The position numbers and the translations under genes are program-made. A model generated the notes under the pieces. That model saw nothing but the letters and a program-made list of their open reading frames with translations, did no database searches and was not told where the DNA came from. A stretch of DNA of 64,000 nt, taken from assembly GCA_008828725.1 (NCBI GenBank), contig MEHQ01000271.1:1-64000 (forward strand), in the 5' to 3' direction. The stretch comes from Saccharina japonica (lineage: Eukaryota; Sar; Phaeophyceae; Laminariales; Laminariaceae). Positions 1 to 11,059 of the stretch are shown in pieces. Every line of letters begins with the position of its first letter. Position 1 is the first letter of the stretch.

Positions 1-83
1 GCGGCGGGGGAGAAGAGGAGGGGGGGAAGGGCGCGAAGGGTGGGAGAGGGTCCGGCGAAGATATGCTCGAGTTCTTCACAAAG
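1..83 (+). CDS. Acyltransferase exon 1 of the window (5' partial)
   Basis: The open frame begins at base 3 and ends ...EDMLEFFTK with donor AAG|GTGAGC at 84. The first 18 or so codons are a Gly/Glu/Lys/Arg-rich low-complexity stretch, probably a lineage-specific insertion. DMLEFFTK followed in phase 0 by FGAVPV is the expected order in the family. Confidence 0.7.
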
Positions 84-3000
84 GTGAGCAAGCAAGAATG
101 CGGAGGCAGATCGTGAACAGTCAATAGTCAAGGCTATGGGTGTGAAGTGACGGCAGGGGTATACATATACATACCACTTCATGTTTCTGAAGCTCCGCAC
201 TCGAGCAGCTCTACGCGTATACTCCACGCAGAAATGGACTTTTGGCCAAATTGTATCCAATGACCTTGGCTTCTAACGACTAGTATAGGAAAAACACTAT
301 TGATTATTGGGGTTCCGGCGATATCGGGTACATACGTATTAGTGGTTGAGTTGAGGAGCGCCCGTCAGTCAGAAGCAAAGAATGGCCAAAATAAGGTACA
401 GTACCCCTGTGGTAGAGCTGTATACTATACTATTAGTAACATGCATGCTATCTTAAGGTAGAGGTGTTAGCACTTAAGGACCATGGTATTGCCTTCTGAG
501 GGTGGCCACTTGAGGAGCTCCATACTAATAGCAAGTCAAAAACCGTTTTTGGAGGAAAAATGAAGTGCTATATACCCGATGAACAATTCCATGGCCTCAC
601 GATACAACCAAAAACACTTGCAACACAAAAAAGGTGACATTTCGACGATTTGAGGTTAAGGAGCCCCATCGTTCCGAAAACGTTTTGAGCCTAAAAGCCA
701 AATAACGGTATACCTCCACCTCTATCGTGGAGTTCTATACTATTAGTAGGTCTTAGTGAGTACCTCTTGGATGTCGCGCTTTGGGCGCATCCTGTACCCT
801 ACCAGCCGAGGCTACCTTTCTTCGGCCCATGGTGGTGTAGAGGTTATGATACTCCCTTGATTATACTTGATTATAGTATAGAAGGCCTAAATCACCCCCC
901 AAAACCGAATGAAAGTACGACCCGATGAATCACGCCATGGACTATTACTAGAGTAGTTAATCGGTATGGACTACGACTGCAGTAGGTATATATCGACAGA
1001 TGGTCTAAAACATTATTCAAAGGTACACTCGTAAAGCTGCTCAGTTGAGGAGTATACTAATAGTAAGTAACATTCAGTAAATAGCCAGTCAGAACATATT
1101 TGACTAAACAGTGTAACCCCTGTCGTATGTCGTACATAGCACGCGTCGTTTAGCCAAACCCTGTCGTTTAGTCTGCTGCTTGTAGTGACCACCCCTTTCC
1201 TCTCCCGAACTATGACCGTGCTTTACGCAGTGCCACATGCGAGTCGTGATAGCCTTCGGGTTTATTGCGACGGTAGGGATAGGTGGGGATAGCCAGGGAT
1301 ACCTACCAGAGACGTGGTACGGTAGGAATATCTCCAAATTGTTCTCTCTCTCTCGCTCTCTCTCTCACGCAAAGCGGCCAAAATATAAATCGACATGGGC
1401 ATTACTATGGCCCAGGTATACAACGAAGAACAAAGTAAAAGCATAATGGCATGTCATCGATACTCTTATAGGTAGTTTTGTTCAGTTTTGATAGTTTTGA
1501 TAGTTTTGTTGGTGGTGAGTGAGTGCCCTTAAGGAGCCCCCTCAGTCGGAACTGCGTTCGCCAAAAAGTGTCAACTCTATCGCAGCACGGGTCACCCCTT
1601 CTCTCTCTCCCCCCCCGCCTCCTCCGCGTTTGAGCAGTTCGGGGCTGTGCCGGTGACCCCCCGGAACATGTACCGCCTGCTGAGGAGAGGGGACAACGTC
1701 TTGCTCTTCCCCGGGGGGGTGAGCGAGGCCCTCCACAAAAAGTAAGCGCGTCTTTCCCCCAGGTGTACATCGACACGACTGCTTACCACAGTAAATAGGA
1801 TTTACGGTAAACCCAAAACTCTATATATACGTCTTTTTACTAATAACATTTGGTCCATTTTAGTATGGCCCTTCGTAATAGTGGGAAGTTGCCGAACCCT
1901 CGACACGTTCAAAAGGAAAGACATGCATGTATATGCACGTTATATGGCCTCATGAGTTATAAAGGTCTGTTGAATCGCGCTATATGAACGTTATTTTTCA
2001 TCGTTCAAAAGGTGCTTGATCGGCGTTGAAGCTCAAGCTCAATGCTCCACAACGTCGTTGGATGCAATCAAAGTTAGCCTGACGTTCGGTATTAACATGA
2101 AACTCAGAAAACCGGAATCGGTCACACCGAAGCGAGTGTAGAACGCACAAACTCTCAAATAAGCAACCCAACCTGGAACAGTAATTTCTGTTTCTTCGTA
2201 TTGATAGTTGTTCTTGTACGTCCAGTATCAAGCGCTATTGATCCGTACTACAAAGACACACCGTACTGCTGTTAATACGCTGGCGCTATCAAATCCTACT
2301 GCTATAAGTACCTACTACCATAACCCCGCTGCTACTGGCATTACTCCCTTACTTGGATTGGTACAGGGGCGAGGAGTACAAGGTGCTGTGGCCGGAGAAG
2401 GCGGAGTTTGTTCGCCTGGCCGCCGCCTCCGGGGCCATCATCGTGCCCTTTTCGGCCGTCGGTATCGCGGACAGGTATGTATGTGTGCGGGTGTGTGTGA
2501 AATCGCTCAATACATGAGGCGGATCACGATATAGACCTTCTGGATTGTCTGTATGGATGGTTATGAAAGGATCATCTAGGTTGTCTAGATCGTCTAGATC
2601 CTAACGTAGGGTTAGAAGATGTTGTGCATGATCTGTATATAGTACATATATACATACATACTGTGCAGGAAACGCGTGCTACAGCAGTAAGCCGTGCAGA
2701 CTGTACGACTCTCACAGGGCAACATGAGCTAGATAGTGAAGACCAGTAATTTAGTACCTAACCCTAACCCTAACCCTTAATTACCTAGGTCATGAAGTGG
2801 GGATCGGTGGTATATCTGATGTATCAAACTTTAGCCTACACTTAATATAGCATCAATACTGTCGCTGTAGTGGTAGTAGTCGTGGTAGTGGTTGTGGAAG
2901 TCGATATATTAGTAGTAGTAGTAGTAGTAGTAATGGTAGCAGTGGTAATACGACGCGTTGCCAAGCTAAAAAACACCACGGAACATTAGCTACGTCGGGA

Positions 3001-6000
3001 GTAGATGTGAAGAACTTGTCGCTTCAAAGGCGGCGCAGCATTTTCCACCCTAAACATCAACGATCCATACATACATACAGCTACCCATACCCTTCGCATG
3101 CACACTGCGTTTTTGTATCGGAGACCAAGCCGCTGGCTTTCGCGGCGCTCCCTAACCCTAACCCTAAGTTGCCCAATCCTTACTCAACCGACCTCTATTG
3201 ATAGGGCGCGGACTCGGCCGACAACGCCTTGTTGGGATGCGTGGGCCCATGCCACGGTCAACAGCCCATAGCCAAACATGTCTCACTGACGGAGCTCCTG
3301 AAGTATCAAACTACTTTTTATCCCTTAATGTGAAGATCAAGTGGTCCTTATATTTGTTCCCAGAGTGATACTCAATATCGTTGGATCCGTTGTACCAGGT
3401 ATATATCTTCACATGATTCGTTTTATGCCTAACCGGCGGGGTTGTTTATCGGGCTCAGCAAATGCGCTTGATCATAGTGAGTAACAGTCAGATGTTGAAG
3501 CTCCTCGAGCGAGGATGCTTATTATGGTGGCACGGCTCGTCTATACTGCTTTTATTGGGTGCGCCAATAACTCTTTCGGTTAGTTTTAAGCGTATCGGGG
3601 GGGTCATCCAAGGGATAAAACGGCGGGTTCTACGACCCGTGCAAATAAGCATGCTCTGGAGCAATCCTGGTAGCGACACATTGGACAATATAGCACACCA
3701 TTAGGCATGCGCACCAAATTGAAAGGTCTGTCGGCACCTTGTGGGGTTTGCTATAGTTATATGCATTGTTCGATGTCTCCACAAATATTGCTTTTTGTTT
3801 TTTCCGCTCACGGGAGCGGCTGCGATAGAGGTGCACTATTTATTCTTGAGGGTACATCCGAAATCTGAGTTTGGAGGAAACGAAAAGGGCTGTCATGCCC
3901 GATGAGCAACCCCATGGATGCAACGAAACATATCGCAACACAAGAACGAAATCCCGACGATTGTTTGCCTTAAGGAGCCCCGTCATATAGAAAGGTTTTC
4001 AGCCAGAAAAAGGTGTACCTATACCTCTATCGTAACACGCGTCCCACATGATACTATACGTAATATAGGGGGACCGATTTCGACAAATAATATAACCTGT
4101 ACCCGGTATACAACCCCATGGGTTATAGGTGTCTCATGCACAATGTTAAAACAATATCAATAGGATCCAACGGTTTTGGTTAGCTCCTTAGCCGAAGAGT
4201 ATACTATTAGTCATATCAATAGTCATACCGATAGTAAGTCATGATTATTATTATTGCATTTGACATCTGACAATGTGCAGCTCTTATTTTAATCATACCA
4301 TTCACACACATATATATATATATACTAAGTATATTATGTCACAACCATCAATCATCCCTGAATACTTGACAAACTTATACCAATAATAATGCCATTCCCC
4401 AAATGAATGGATGGCTTTACCGACTCCTCGCCGCCGTTTGACCAATCAACCATTGAAAATCTGAAAGGATGACATACATGTACTTGTTGTGCCTTTCAAT
4501 CAAAGCTATGTTCCCTTTCTTCAAGAAAATATGGATATATCTCACACCCAAAGATGCTTCATAATTGGTTTGGGCTGAAAAATGCCACGCCTAGACGGTA
4601 GCAGGGGTCCTGCGAAGCATATTTTATATCGCACACGGATTGGCGAGAACGCCCTCGTAGGTGTTGTTTAAACCTAATCCATGCGCACATAAAAGTGTCG
4701 TCGCTTATGGTATTGGTACCCACCTACAGTAGTACTCTGAACTATTTCTTCCCATACGATTACACTATTTTCCCGGCTCTGTGTCCCACGCCCTACCCGG
4801 CCGTGATGCTCCCATCCCCTCTGACAACGTCGCAGATAAAAAAACAGGGGGTAGGTTTCACGTGTACAGCTGGGTCGTCTACAGCTAGATCATCTACAGA
4901 TAGATCATATCTACATCTAGATCCTAACCTGCCGTTATGAGATGTTGTGCAAGATCTGTGTAGTACCTATCCAGCCCGGGAAACCTGTCCTAGATAATGC
5001 ACATTTTACGACTCCCACCCGGCAACATGAGCTAGATCATACAGACCATACAGATCATACAGAGCATACAAGTCATACATCTGTCTGCCCTGAAAGTGCT
5101 AGGTGATGAAATACTGTAGTGCATACAAAGGTATCAATGATCTGTGCGAGGCGTGGTCGGTTTAGATGGCACCTTCACGAAGCTCACCACCTGCTTTCCC
5201 CGGCCTTTTGCCGTCTCCTACCGTCCGCTGCCTTCTATTTTTTGGTTCTGTGCTGATAGCTTGGAGATGGTTCTCGATGGGGATCAGCTTCAAGGCGTTC
5301 CCTACGTGGGAGACCGCGTGAGGGCTTTTAACGAGGGGACACCATCCGCTCGTAATGGTGAGGGTCCAAACATCGGCCATATCATCCACAGATATATCAC
5401 CGTCATCATCATCATCTACAGATAGATAGTCTAGATTGTCTAGATCCTAACCTGCCGTTATGATGTGTTGTGCGGGATCTGTATAGCATAGATACAACCC
5501 AGGACTCCTGCCTTACAGTAGATCATATTCAATGGTATGACTCCCACCCGCCAACGTGAGCTAGATCATACAGATCATACAAACCATACAGATCATACAG
5601 ATCATACAGATCATACAGATCGTTAATATATCTGCCATGCAATGTCTAGGCGATGAAGCGCATACACAGGTATCTACAACCGATCATCTTTCCGATGCGT
5701 GTAAGGATACGTCAGTGCGTGCCTCACAGAAGAACGATCCAAACAGCGCTCACCGTGAACTTACGCTATACCAGTATGTATATAGAAGGAGGGATAACGA
5801 GACGTATCCTCGTTGGCTTTGCGATACCGGTATCACCTCACGTGATGTACGCACGTGATGTACGCCTAGGGAATAAAAGACGGCTTCTACGAGACGTTGC
5901 GTGGGATCGCGAGTCAGTGCACTCTGACTCTAGCCGGTCGACCGGTTCAAATAGCTCCAAGAAACTAATTTCTAGAAAATATGTGTAAGCTGTGCCCGAT

Positions 6001-8179
6001 ATACTATCTCATGGATTCGGCCTCTAACGAATAGCGTCCGCAAGTATACATGGGATCCAACGGTATTGGATAGCTTCTCAGTTCAGGAGTATACTATCAG
6101 TGAGTGAGAAATATTTAAGAGCTGAAACGCGGAACCCCTACGGTAGAACGCCTCCCTGTAGTAGGGGTTTCATTAGGAAAACGTCGCTCTGATAAATGCG
6201 GGGAGGGCCGTCGTGCTTCCAATTGTCGCCTGTTGGTGTAAAGGGACGCCCCCGGTGGACCGTTCATGTGTTGAGGCATACTGTGGGGGGTGTGCGATAA
6301 CACAGCTTGCAAACTCTGAGTATCAACCTCTCGATTGGCCGAACTCTCAACTGACGTGTTCACATCACGAGTACCTAAACACAATACTTGGATGGTGTAC
6401 ATATTTAATAATAATTTTTGGCTAATGTCAGCGGTGAGGTCGACACGTTTGTTTTCTTTCATCGACATTGAAGCTCATGCTACTTGTAGCAATACACGGA
6501 CGCAAGCATATAATACTCTCACAGTTTTTGAATGCCCATTTGTTTTCGAGCGGCTTGTGACATTCAAGAGTGTGTAACGGCTTGTAAATGGTATCGTAAA
6601 AGTCATAAACGGCGTTAGAAACAACACGAACACACTGATACGTTCGCACGCACTGAGCAATGTTCCACGCTGACGGTGTTCCTGTCCTGCACAGGTGGAG
6701 ACTTTAAGGAGCGAGTTGTCCCCCCCCTGGTGCTTCCCAAGATCCCGTCCCGGGTGTACGTTCGGTTCGGTGAGGCGGTTAGCCTGGAAGGGCTGGACCG
6801 GAGCGACCGGGCCGCCTGTCAAGAGACATACGATAATGTGAAGGTGTGGTTCGAGTCTACTGATATTGCTCTTAATAGTATATTGACATCGGTGGTCTAC
6901 TGGTATCGTTAGTCTACTGATATTGCTATTAGTAGTCTACTGGTACTACTGCTAATCTGCTGATATTGTTAGTATACTCGTACTGCTAGGCTGCTGTTAG
7001 TCTGCTGGTATTGTTGGTCTGCTGCTATTCTTAATGCCGATATTGTTAGTTTACTGATACTGTTAGTCTACTGATATTGTTAGTTTAGTGATGGCAAGTT
7101 ACGGCCTTACAGATGTCCAGGACAGCGCTGTAAAAGACTTGCAACAAAGTTAATACGGAACACCTGCTGTAGTAATAATCTAGTCATCATGTTTTACCTC
7201 TAGAATGCTTCAGAGTTTGAAACTTGCACACGAATTATGGGATATCTGGACACTAACCCATTTCGTTTCCGTTATACTCGGGGAAATACCCGGGTATTCC
7301 CAGCGTACATACACAACTAAACATATAAGGGGCAACGTGTGAGTGAGTACATCATTGTCTACCCAAAGCGGTACCGTCCGAACAAATTAGCGCATACAAG
7401 CCGGGGAAATGAGTTGAGCGCAAACAATGACCCGTTGCGCACAACTTCAGTCCCGCCCCCCCATGCCGAGGTGTGGGGCGTACTCCGTATTGATTCGCTC
7501 TTGAACTAACGATAAGAGTTTGTGGACGAGAGAGCCCCCTCGTCCTCTGTCCCGCTCCGTCCACCCGCCCTCCCATCAACCGCTTCAACCCCCAACCCTT
7601 ATTCCAAACGACCCACGCCCTGGTGGCACGGCTGAAAAACACGTGCCGTTGTAACGGTTGACAGTTTCAGGCGAAAAGCTTTGTGCGTGAGAGTGTCCCC
7701 CCGCAGCTCAACTTTCATGCCTCTCGCCCGACACCTAGCGGCGCTTCGCGCTTGGTGCAAGCAATGCCTGTCTGGTTGGTGTAAACCCAACGTGCGTTGT
7801 TCCGGCATTGCAGGGACGCGAGGATCTATGGTCGTGCGAGTACGGCCATGCATGACATGAGTACCCCCCCACACTCCCCGCCACCACTCCCCTTTTTACT
7901 CGCTCGGTCGTTCCCGCCCCCCTCTCGTGCCAGGAGGAAGTGGAGCTAGGCATAGACTCGTTGATACGAGCTAGAGAGCAAGACCCTTACTTTGACTCGG
8001 TGACCCGCCTGCTCTACGAGCGCCTCCGGGGGGAGCCGGCTCCGACATTCCCGGCACCTGTGCTAGACGCCGCGGTGATCAGATCCAAGATGTCGCGAGA
8101 CGGGAAGAAGCGAAGGGAATCGCGTCGTCATTCTGCTAAAACGGGAGAGGGTCATTCTGATAAACCCGCCACGGGGTGA
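1..8179 (+). CDS. Phytyl ester synthase / DGAT2-like acyltransferase, C-terminal part, 6 exons (5' partial)
   Basis: Join 3-83 (frame), 1638-1741, 2367-2474, 5260-5357, 6695-6843, 7934-8179. Every junction is GT/AG and all phases agree, giving 786 nt, that is 261 codons plus TGA at 8177. The protein reads FGAVPVTPRNMYRLL, then LLFPGGVSEALHKK with the FPGG motif near residues 51-54, RGEEYKVLWPEKAEFVRLAA, IIVPFSAVG, LPKIPSRVYVRFGEAV, and a helical tail EEVELGIDSLIRAREQDPYF. This order is that of the acyltransferase half of plant and algal phytyl ester synthases (esterase/lipase/thioesterase family, DGAT2 clan), which make phytyl esters and triacylglycerol in plastids. The alpha/beta-hydrolase half, the acyltransferase HPHG-type motif and any transit peptide would lie upstream of base 1. 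Function is by family; plastid location is inference. No frameshift or stop interrupts the exons. Confidence 0.9.
84..1637 (+). other. Acyltransferase intron 1, repeat-bearing
   Basis: A 1.55-kb intron with no exon-like frame. It holds a dispersed repeat copy (about 450-745), several ATACTATTAGTA-type words (near 427, 731, 1050), a CT microsatellite at 1344-1364, a partial repeat copy at 1528-1590 ending close to the acceptor, and the acceptor's pyrimidine tract. Confidence 0.7.
450..745 (+). repeat. Dispersed repeat family E1, copy 1
   Basis: Shares an ordered series of words with 3835-4050 and 25955-26235: GTAGAGGTGTTAGCAC, GAGGGTGG, TTTGGAGGAAA, a CCCGATGAACAA-like word, AAGGAGCCCC(G)TC, and a CTCTATCGT terminus. 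Related fragments lie at 1528-1590 and 11060-11640. Class unknown; no terminal inverted repeat was found. Confidence 0.55.
1638..1741 (+). CDS. Acyltransferase exon with FPGG motif
   Basis: The acceptor GAGCAG|TTC follows a strong C/T tract at 1590-1625. The exon encodes FGAVPVTPRNMYRLLRRGDN and then VLLFPGGVSEALHKK, the signature block of DGAT2-clan acyltransferases. The donor AA|GTAAGC leaves two bases, completed by G of the next exon. Confidence 0.93.
2367..2474 (+). CDS. Acyltransferase exon (GEEYKVLWPEKAEF)
   Basis: The acceptor is GTACAG|GGGC and the donor GACAG|GTATGT. The exon encodes GEEYKVLWPEKAEFVRLAA and then ASGAIIVPFSAVGIAD, matching the conserved block after the FPGG motif in phytyl ester synthases. 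Confidence 0.93.
2560..2790 (+). repeat. GATC-rich intronic repeat, copy 1
   Basis: Shares TCTAGATCCTAAC, GATGTTGTGC, GATCTGTAT, then CGACTCTCAC, GGCAACATGAGCTAGAT and CTAGGTCATGAAG with 4860-5130 and 5400-5690. It lies early in intron 3. Confidence 0.6.
2757..2780 (+). repeat. Interstitial telomere-like (CCCTAA)n
   Basis: About three and a half CCCTAA units. A second short tract lies at 3151-3167. TTAGGG is the common telomere repeat of brown algae and many eukaryotes; these tracts are internal and short. Confidence 0.7.
3835..4050 (+). repeat. Dispersed repeat family E1, copy 2
   Basis: Matches copy 1 from TTTGGAGGAAACGAAAA through CCCGATGAGCAA, AAGGAGCCCCGTCAT, TTTTCAGCCA and CCTCTATCGTAACACGCGT. 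It is a partial copy inside acyltransferase intron 3. Confidence 0.5.
4860..5130 (+). repeat. GATC-rich intronic repeat, copy 2
   Basis: The second copy in the same intron: CTAGATCCTAACCTGCCGTT, GATGTTGTGCAAGATCTGT, GGCAACATGAGCTAGATC, followed by a short (GATCATACA)n array and CTAGGTGATGAAATAC. Confidence 0.6.
5260..5357 (+). CDS. Acyltransferase exon (SLEMVLDGDQL..LGDRVR-like)
   Basis: The T-rich acceptor GCTGATAG|C completes the AG|C serine codon. The exon encodes LEMVLDGDQLQGVPYVGDRV and then RAFNEGTPSARN. The donor G|GTGAGG is phase 1 and matches the next exon. Confidence 0.87.
5358..6694 (+). other. Acyltransferase intron 4
   Basis: A 1.3-kb intron. It opens with a GATC-rich repeat copy (5400-5690). 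Near 6120-6175 it has short inverted words (GAAACGCGG..CCCCTAC against GTAGGGGTTTC). Nothing coding is recognised. Confidence 0.6.
5400..5690 (+). repeat. GATC-rich intronic repeat, copy 3
   Basis: Copy in intron 4: CTAGATCCTAACCTGCCGTT, GTTGTGCGGGATCTGTAT, CCAACGTGAGCTAGATC, then about eight GATCATACA-type units and CTAGGCGATGAAGCGCATAC. Confidence 0.6.
6695..6843 (+). CDS. Acyltransferase exon (LPKIPSRVYVRFGEAV)
   Basis: The acceptor CTGCACAG|GT gives Gly. The exon encodes GDFKERVVPPLVLPKIPSRV and then YVRFGEAVSLEGL, corresponding to the PxxPGRFYYxFGKPI block of the family. It ends TYDNVK|GTGTGG in phase 0. Confidence 0.92.
6844..7933 (+). other. Acyltransferase intron 5 with TACTGATATTGTTAGT minisatellite
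   Basis: From about 6855 to 7090 the intron is a degenerate tandem repeat of roughly 18 bp, variants of GTCTACTGATATTGTTAGT. The rest (7090-7933) shows nothing recognisable apart from a pyrimidine-rich acceptor region. Confidence 0.65.
7934..8179 (+). CDS. Acyltransferase terminal exon
   Basis: The acceptor GTGCCAG|GAGGAAGTG opens a frame of 81 codons plus TGA at 8177-8179. EEVELGIDSLIRAREQDPYF continues the preceding DNVK as in the family's VKxEVExxIxxLKxxREEDPYR helix. The last 25 or so residues are basic and low in complexity and look specific to this lineage. Confidence 0.9.
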   Translation, partial: EEVELGIDSLIRAREQDPYFDSVTRLLYERLRGEPAPTFPAPVLDAAVIRSKMSRDGKKRRESRRHSAKTGEGHSDKPATG

Positions 8180-8565
8180 TTAGGCTACGCTACACCGCTG
8201 AAGGCCTATCATGCTGAAGCACAATACGAGAGTGATAAGGGTTATGGTTGAGAAGGTGGCTGCGTATTCTGGTCTGCGAAGTCGAGCGCTCTTGAGAAGT
8301 GAACTATTGTGGGAGCCAGTTAACGCGACACGTAAAAAACGCGAGAGGGGGATTCTGCTAGACCGCAAGAGGCTCTTTAGGCTTAACCACGAAAGGGTGA
8401 TTATGACAAAGCGCAATGTGGTGGGAAGTGGCTAGTCAAGGCGGTGGCTTTGGGACCTGTTGCGTGGAGTCGAAAGTGGGTACAGCGGCAAACAGCCCAA
8501 ACAATGCAAGAGTGCGGTCTTATCGTTATCGTTTGTGTTTTAGGAGTGGAAAGATGAACGGCTAG
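8180..8565. other. 3' flank of the acyltransferase gene
   Basis: About 390 bases between the stop codon and the satellite. It presumably carries the 3' UTR. No AATAAA signal was seen, and no coding segment is recognised. Confidence 0.4.
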
Positions 8566-10740
8566 TTTCATGCGGCAAAACCGTTTTACGGTTCGAGCGT
8601 GGTATCATGGTGCACATTCCATTGACATTTGAGCGTGATATTTCGCCATGCTGCACGACTGTTGAGGTTTGAGCGTGGTATGATATCATGCTGCACATTC
8701 CGTTGGGGTTTGAGCGTGGTAGTATATCATACTTCACAAATGTTGAATTTTGAGCATGCATTCCGGTCGGTCTTGAGTGCGGTTTTATATCATGCTGCAA
8801 AACCGGTAAATGTTGTCCATGACATCATGCTGCATATCCGTTAAGGTTTGATAGTGGTGTTATATCACGCTGCACAACCGTTGGATTTTGAGCGTGTTAT
8901 GATGCTGCACATTCCGTTGGCGCTTGAGCATGGAATGATGCTGCACAGGCGTTGAGGTTTGAGCTTGGTATCATGCTGCACATTCCGTTCGGTTTCGAGC
9001 GTGTCATCGAGCTGTACAACCGTTGCAGTTTCTACATGGTACTGTATCAAGCTGCAAAACCGTTAAGGCTTGAGCTTGATAATATGATGCACAAGAGCCG
9101 TTGAGTTTTAAGCGTGTAATTATGCTGCATACTCGTTTAGTTTCGAGCGTGGCATAATATCATGCTGCACAACTGTCGAAGTTTGATCGTGGTACATAGC
9201 ATGCTGCACATTCAGTTGATCACTGAGCGTGATATTTTACCATGCTGCATGATCGTCGAGGTTTAAACGTGACACGGTATCATGCTGTGCAACCGCTGGG
9301 GTTTGGGCTAGGTACCATGCTGCACATTCCGTTGTGCTTTTAGCGTGGTAGTATATCATGCTTTACAACAGTTGATTTTTGAGCATACATTTCTGGTCGG
9401 TTTTGAGTGCGGTACTACTGGTATATCATGCTGAAAAACCGTTTTGTTTTGTCCGTGGCATCATGCTGCATATCCGTTGGCGTTTGAACGTGGTATGATG
9501 CTGCACATTCCGTTGGCGTTTGAGCGTGGTATGATGCTGCACAGGCGTTGAGGTTTGAGCTTGGTATGATGTTGCACATTCCGTTCAGTTTGGAGCGTGC
9601 CATCGAGCTGCACAAGCGTTGCAGTTTCTGCATGGTACTGTACCAAGCTGCACAACCGTAACTGTTTGAGATTGATATTATGCTGAACGAGAACCGTTAC
9701 GTTTTGAGCGTGTAATCATGCTGCATAATCGTTTAGTTTCGAGCGTGGCATTATATCATGCTTGCACAACTGTCGAAGTTTGATCGTGGTAGCATGCTGC
9801 ACATTCAGTTGATCACTGAGCGTTACATTTCACCAGGCTGCATGGCCGTTGAGGTTTGAGCGTGGCATGGTATCATGCTGTGCAACCGCTGGGGTTTGGG
9901 CTTGGTATCATGCTGCACATTCCGTTGGGTTTCGAGCGTGGTACTATATCATGCTTCACAACCGTTGGGTTTTCAGCGTACTCCCGGTCGGTTTTGAGTG
10001 CGGTAGTATATCATGCTGAAAATCCGGCAAATTTTGTCGTTGGCATCATGCTGCATATCCGTTTAGGTTTGAGAGTGGTGTTATGTCACGCTGCACAACC
10101 GTTGGGTTTTGACCGTGGTATCATGCTGCACATTCCGTTGGCGTTTGAACGTGGTATGATGCTGCACAGCCGTTGAGGTTTGAGCTTGGTATCATGCTGC
10201 ACAGCCGTTGAGGTATGAGCGTGATATAATGCTGCACATTCTGTTGAGTTTCGAGCGTGTCATCATGCTGCACAAGGGTTGACGTTTCTGCATGGTAATG
10301 TATCAAGCGGCACAGCCGTGAATGCTTGAGCTTGATATTATGCTGCAAAATAACCGTTAGGTTTTGAGCGTATAATCATGCTGCATTCGTACTCGTGCTT
10401 ATTAGTTTCGAGCGTGGCATTATATCATGCTGCATAACTGTCGAGGTTTGAGCGTTGAGCGTGATATCGTGCTACCATTTCCGTTGAGGTTTGGGCGGGG
10501 TAATACTGTATCTATATGATGGTGCACCGCTGTTGAGGTGGGCGCGGTATCACGCTGCACAGCCGTTGAGCTTTGAGCGTGGTATCTTGCCACGAATTCC
10601 GTGGAGTTTTGGGCGTGGTAGTATACCATGCTACACAGTCGTTGAGTTTTGCGTTGGGGTTTTGCGCGTGGTACCATGCTGCACAACCGTTGCGTTTTGA
10701 GCGTGGTAATGTACCATGCTGCATGCTGCATTTGTGAGCC
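8566..10740. repeat. Minisatellite of about 36-41-bp units with higher-order repeats
   Basis: Roughly 55 diverged units of the form GTTGAGGTTTGAGCGTGGTA plus TCATGCTGCACATTCC, with an optional TATATC insertion. Distinctive variants recur at long range. A TGTCCRTGRCATCATGCTGC-like variant is at about 8790, 9430 and 10010, and an AACTGTCGAAGTTTGATCG-like variant is at about 9173 and 9768, with a looser match at 10436. Groups of about 15 units (about 580-670 bp) have therefore been copied as blocks. Open frames across it are by-products of a stop-poor unit. Confidence 0.9.
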
Positions 10741-11059
10741 CTTGGGATTATGAGCGTGTTAGCTTATGTGCCCCGTAGTTTAAAAGTAGTTTATGTCTTA
10801 AATTGCTAGAGTAACGTGCTGTGTGTACATCAGTTCTTGGGAGGTAGTGCTAACGCTGCATACATATAGCTTATGATGGGAGCTTCGATCTGGGCTCTCG
10901 CCATAACTCAATATGCACGGCACAAAACGTATTGATAGTATGATAGCATGAAGAACAAGCGTGCCAACGTTCGTGTCTCAAATATAAAACAAATCATGGT
11001 GCAAAGTTCTGAAGCCGTAAATTCCCGCCTGTCTTTGGAACCAGCTCGCATGAAGCCGA

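Larger units (their letters stand above)
2475..5259 (+). other. Acyltransferase intron 3, repeat-bearing
   Basis: A 2.8-kb intron. It contains two copies of a GATC/CTAGATC-rich repeat, (CCCTAA)-type tracts at 2757-2779 and 3151-3167, a TAG trinucleotide run at 2911-2930, one copy of the 450-745 repeat family at 3835-4050, and a TA run near 4312-4322. No coding segment is recognised. Confidence 0.65.
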
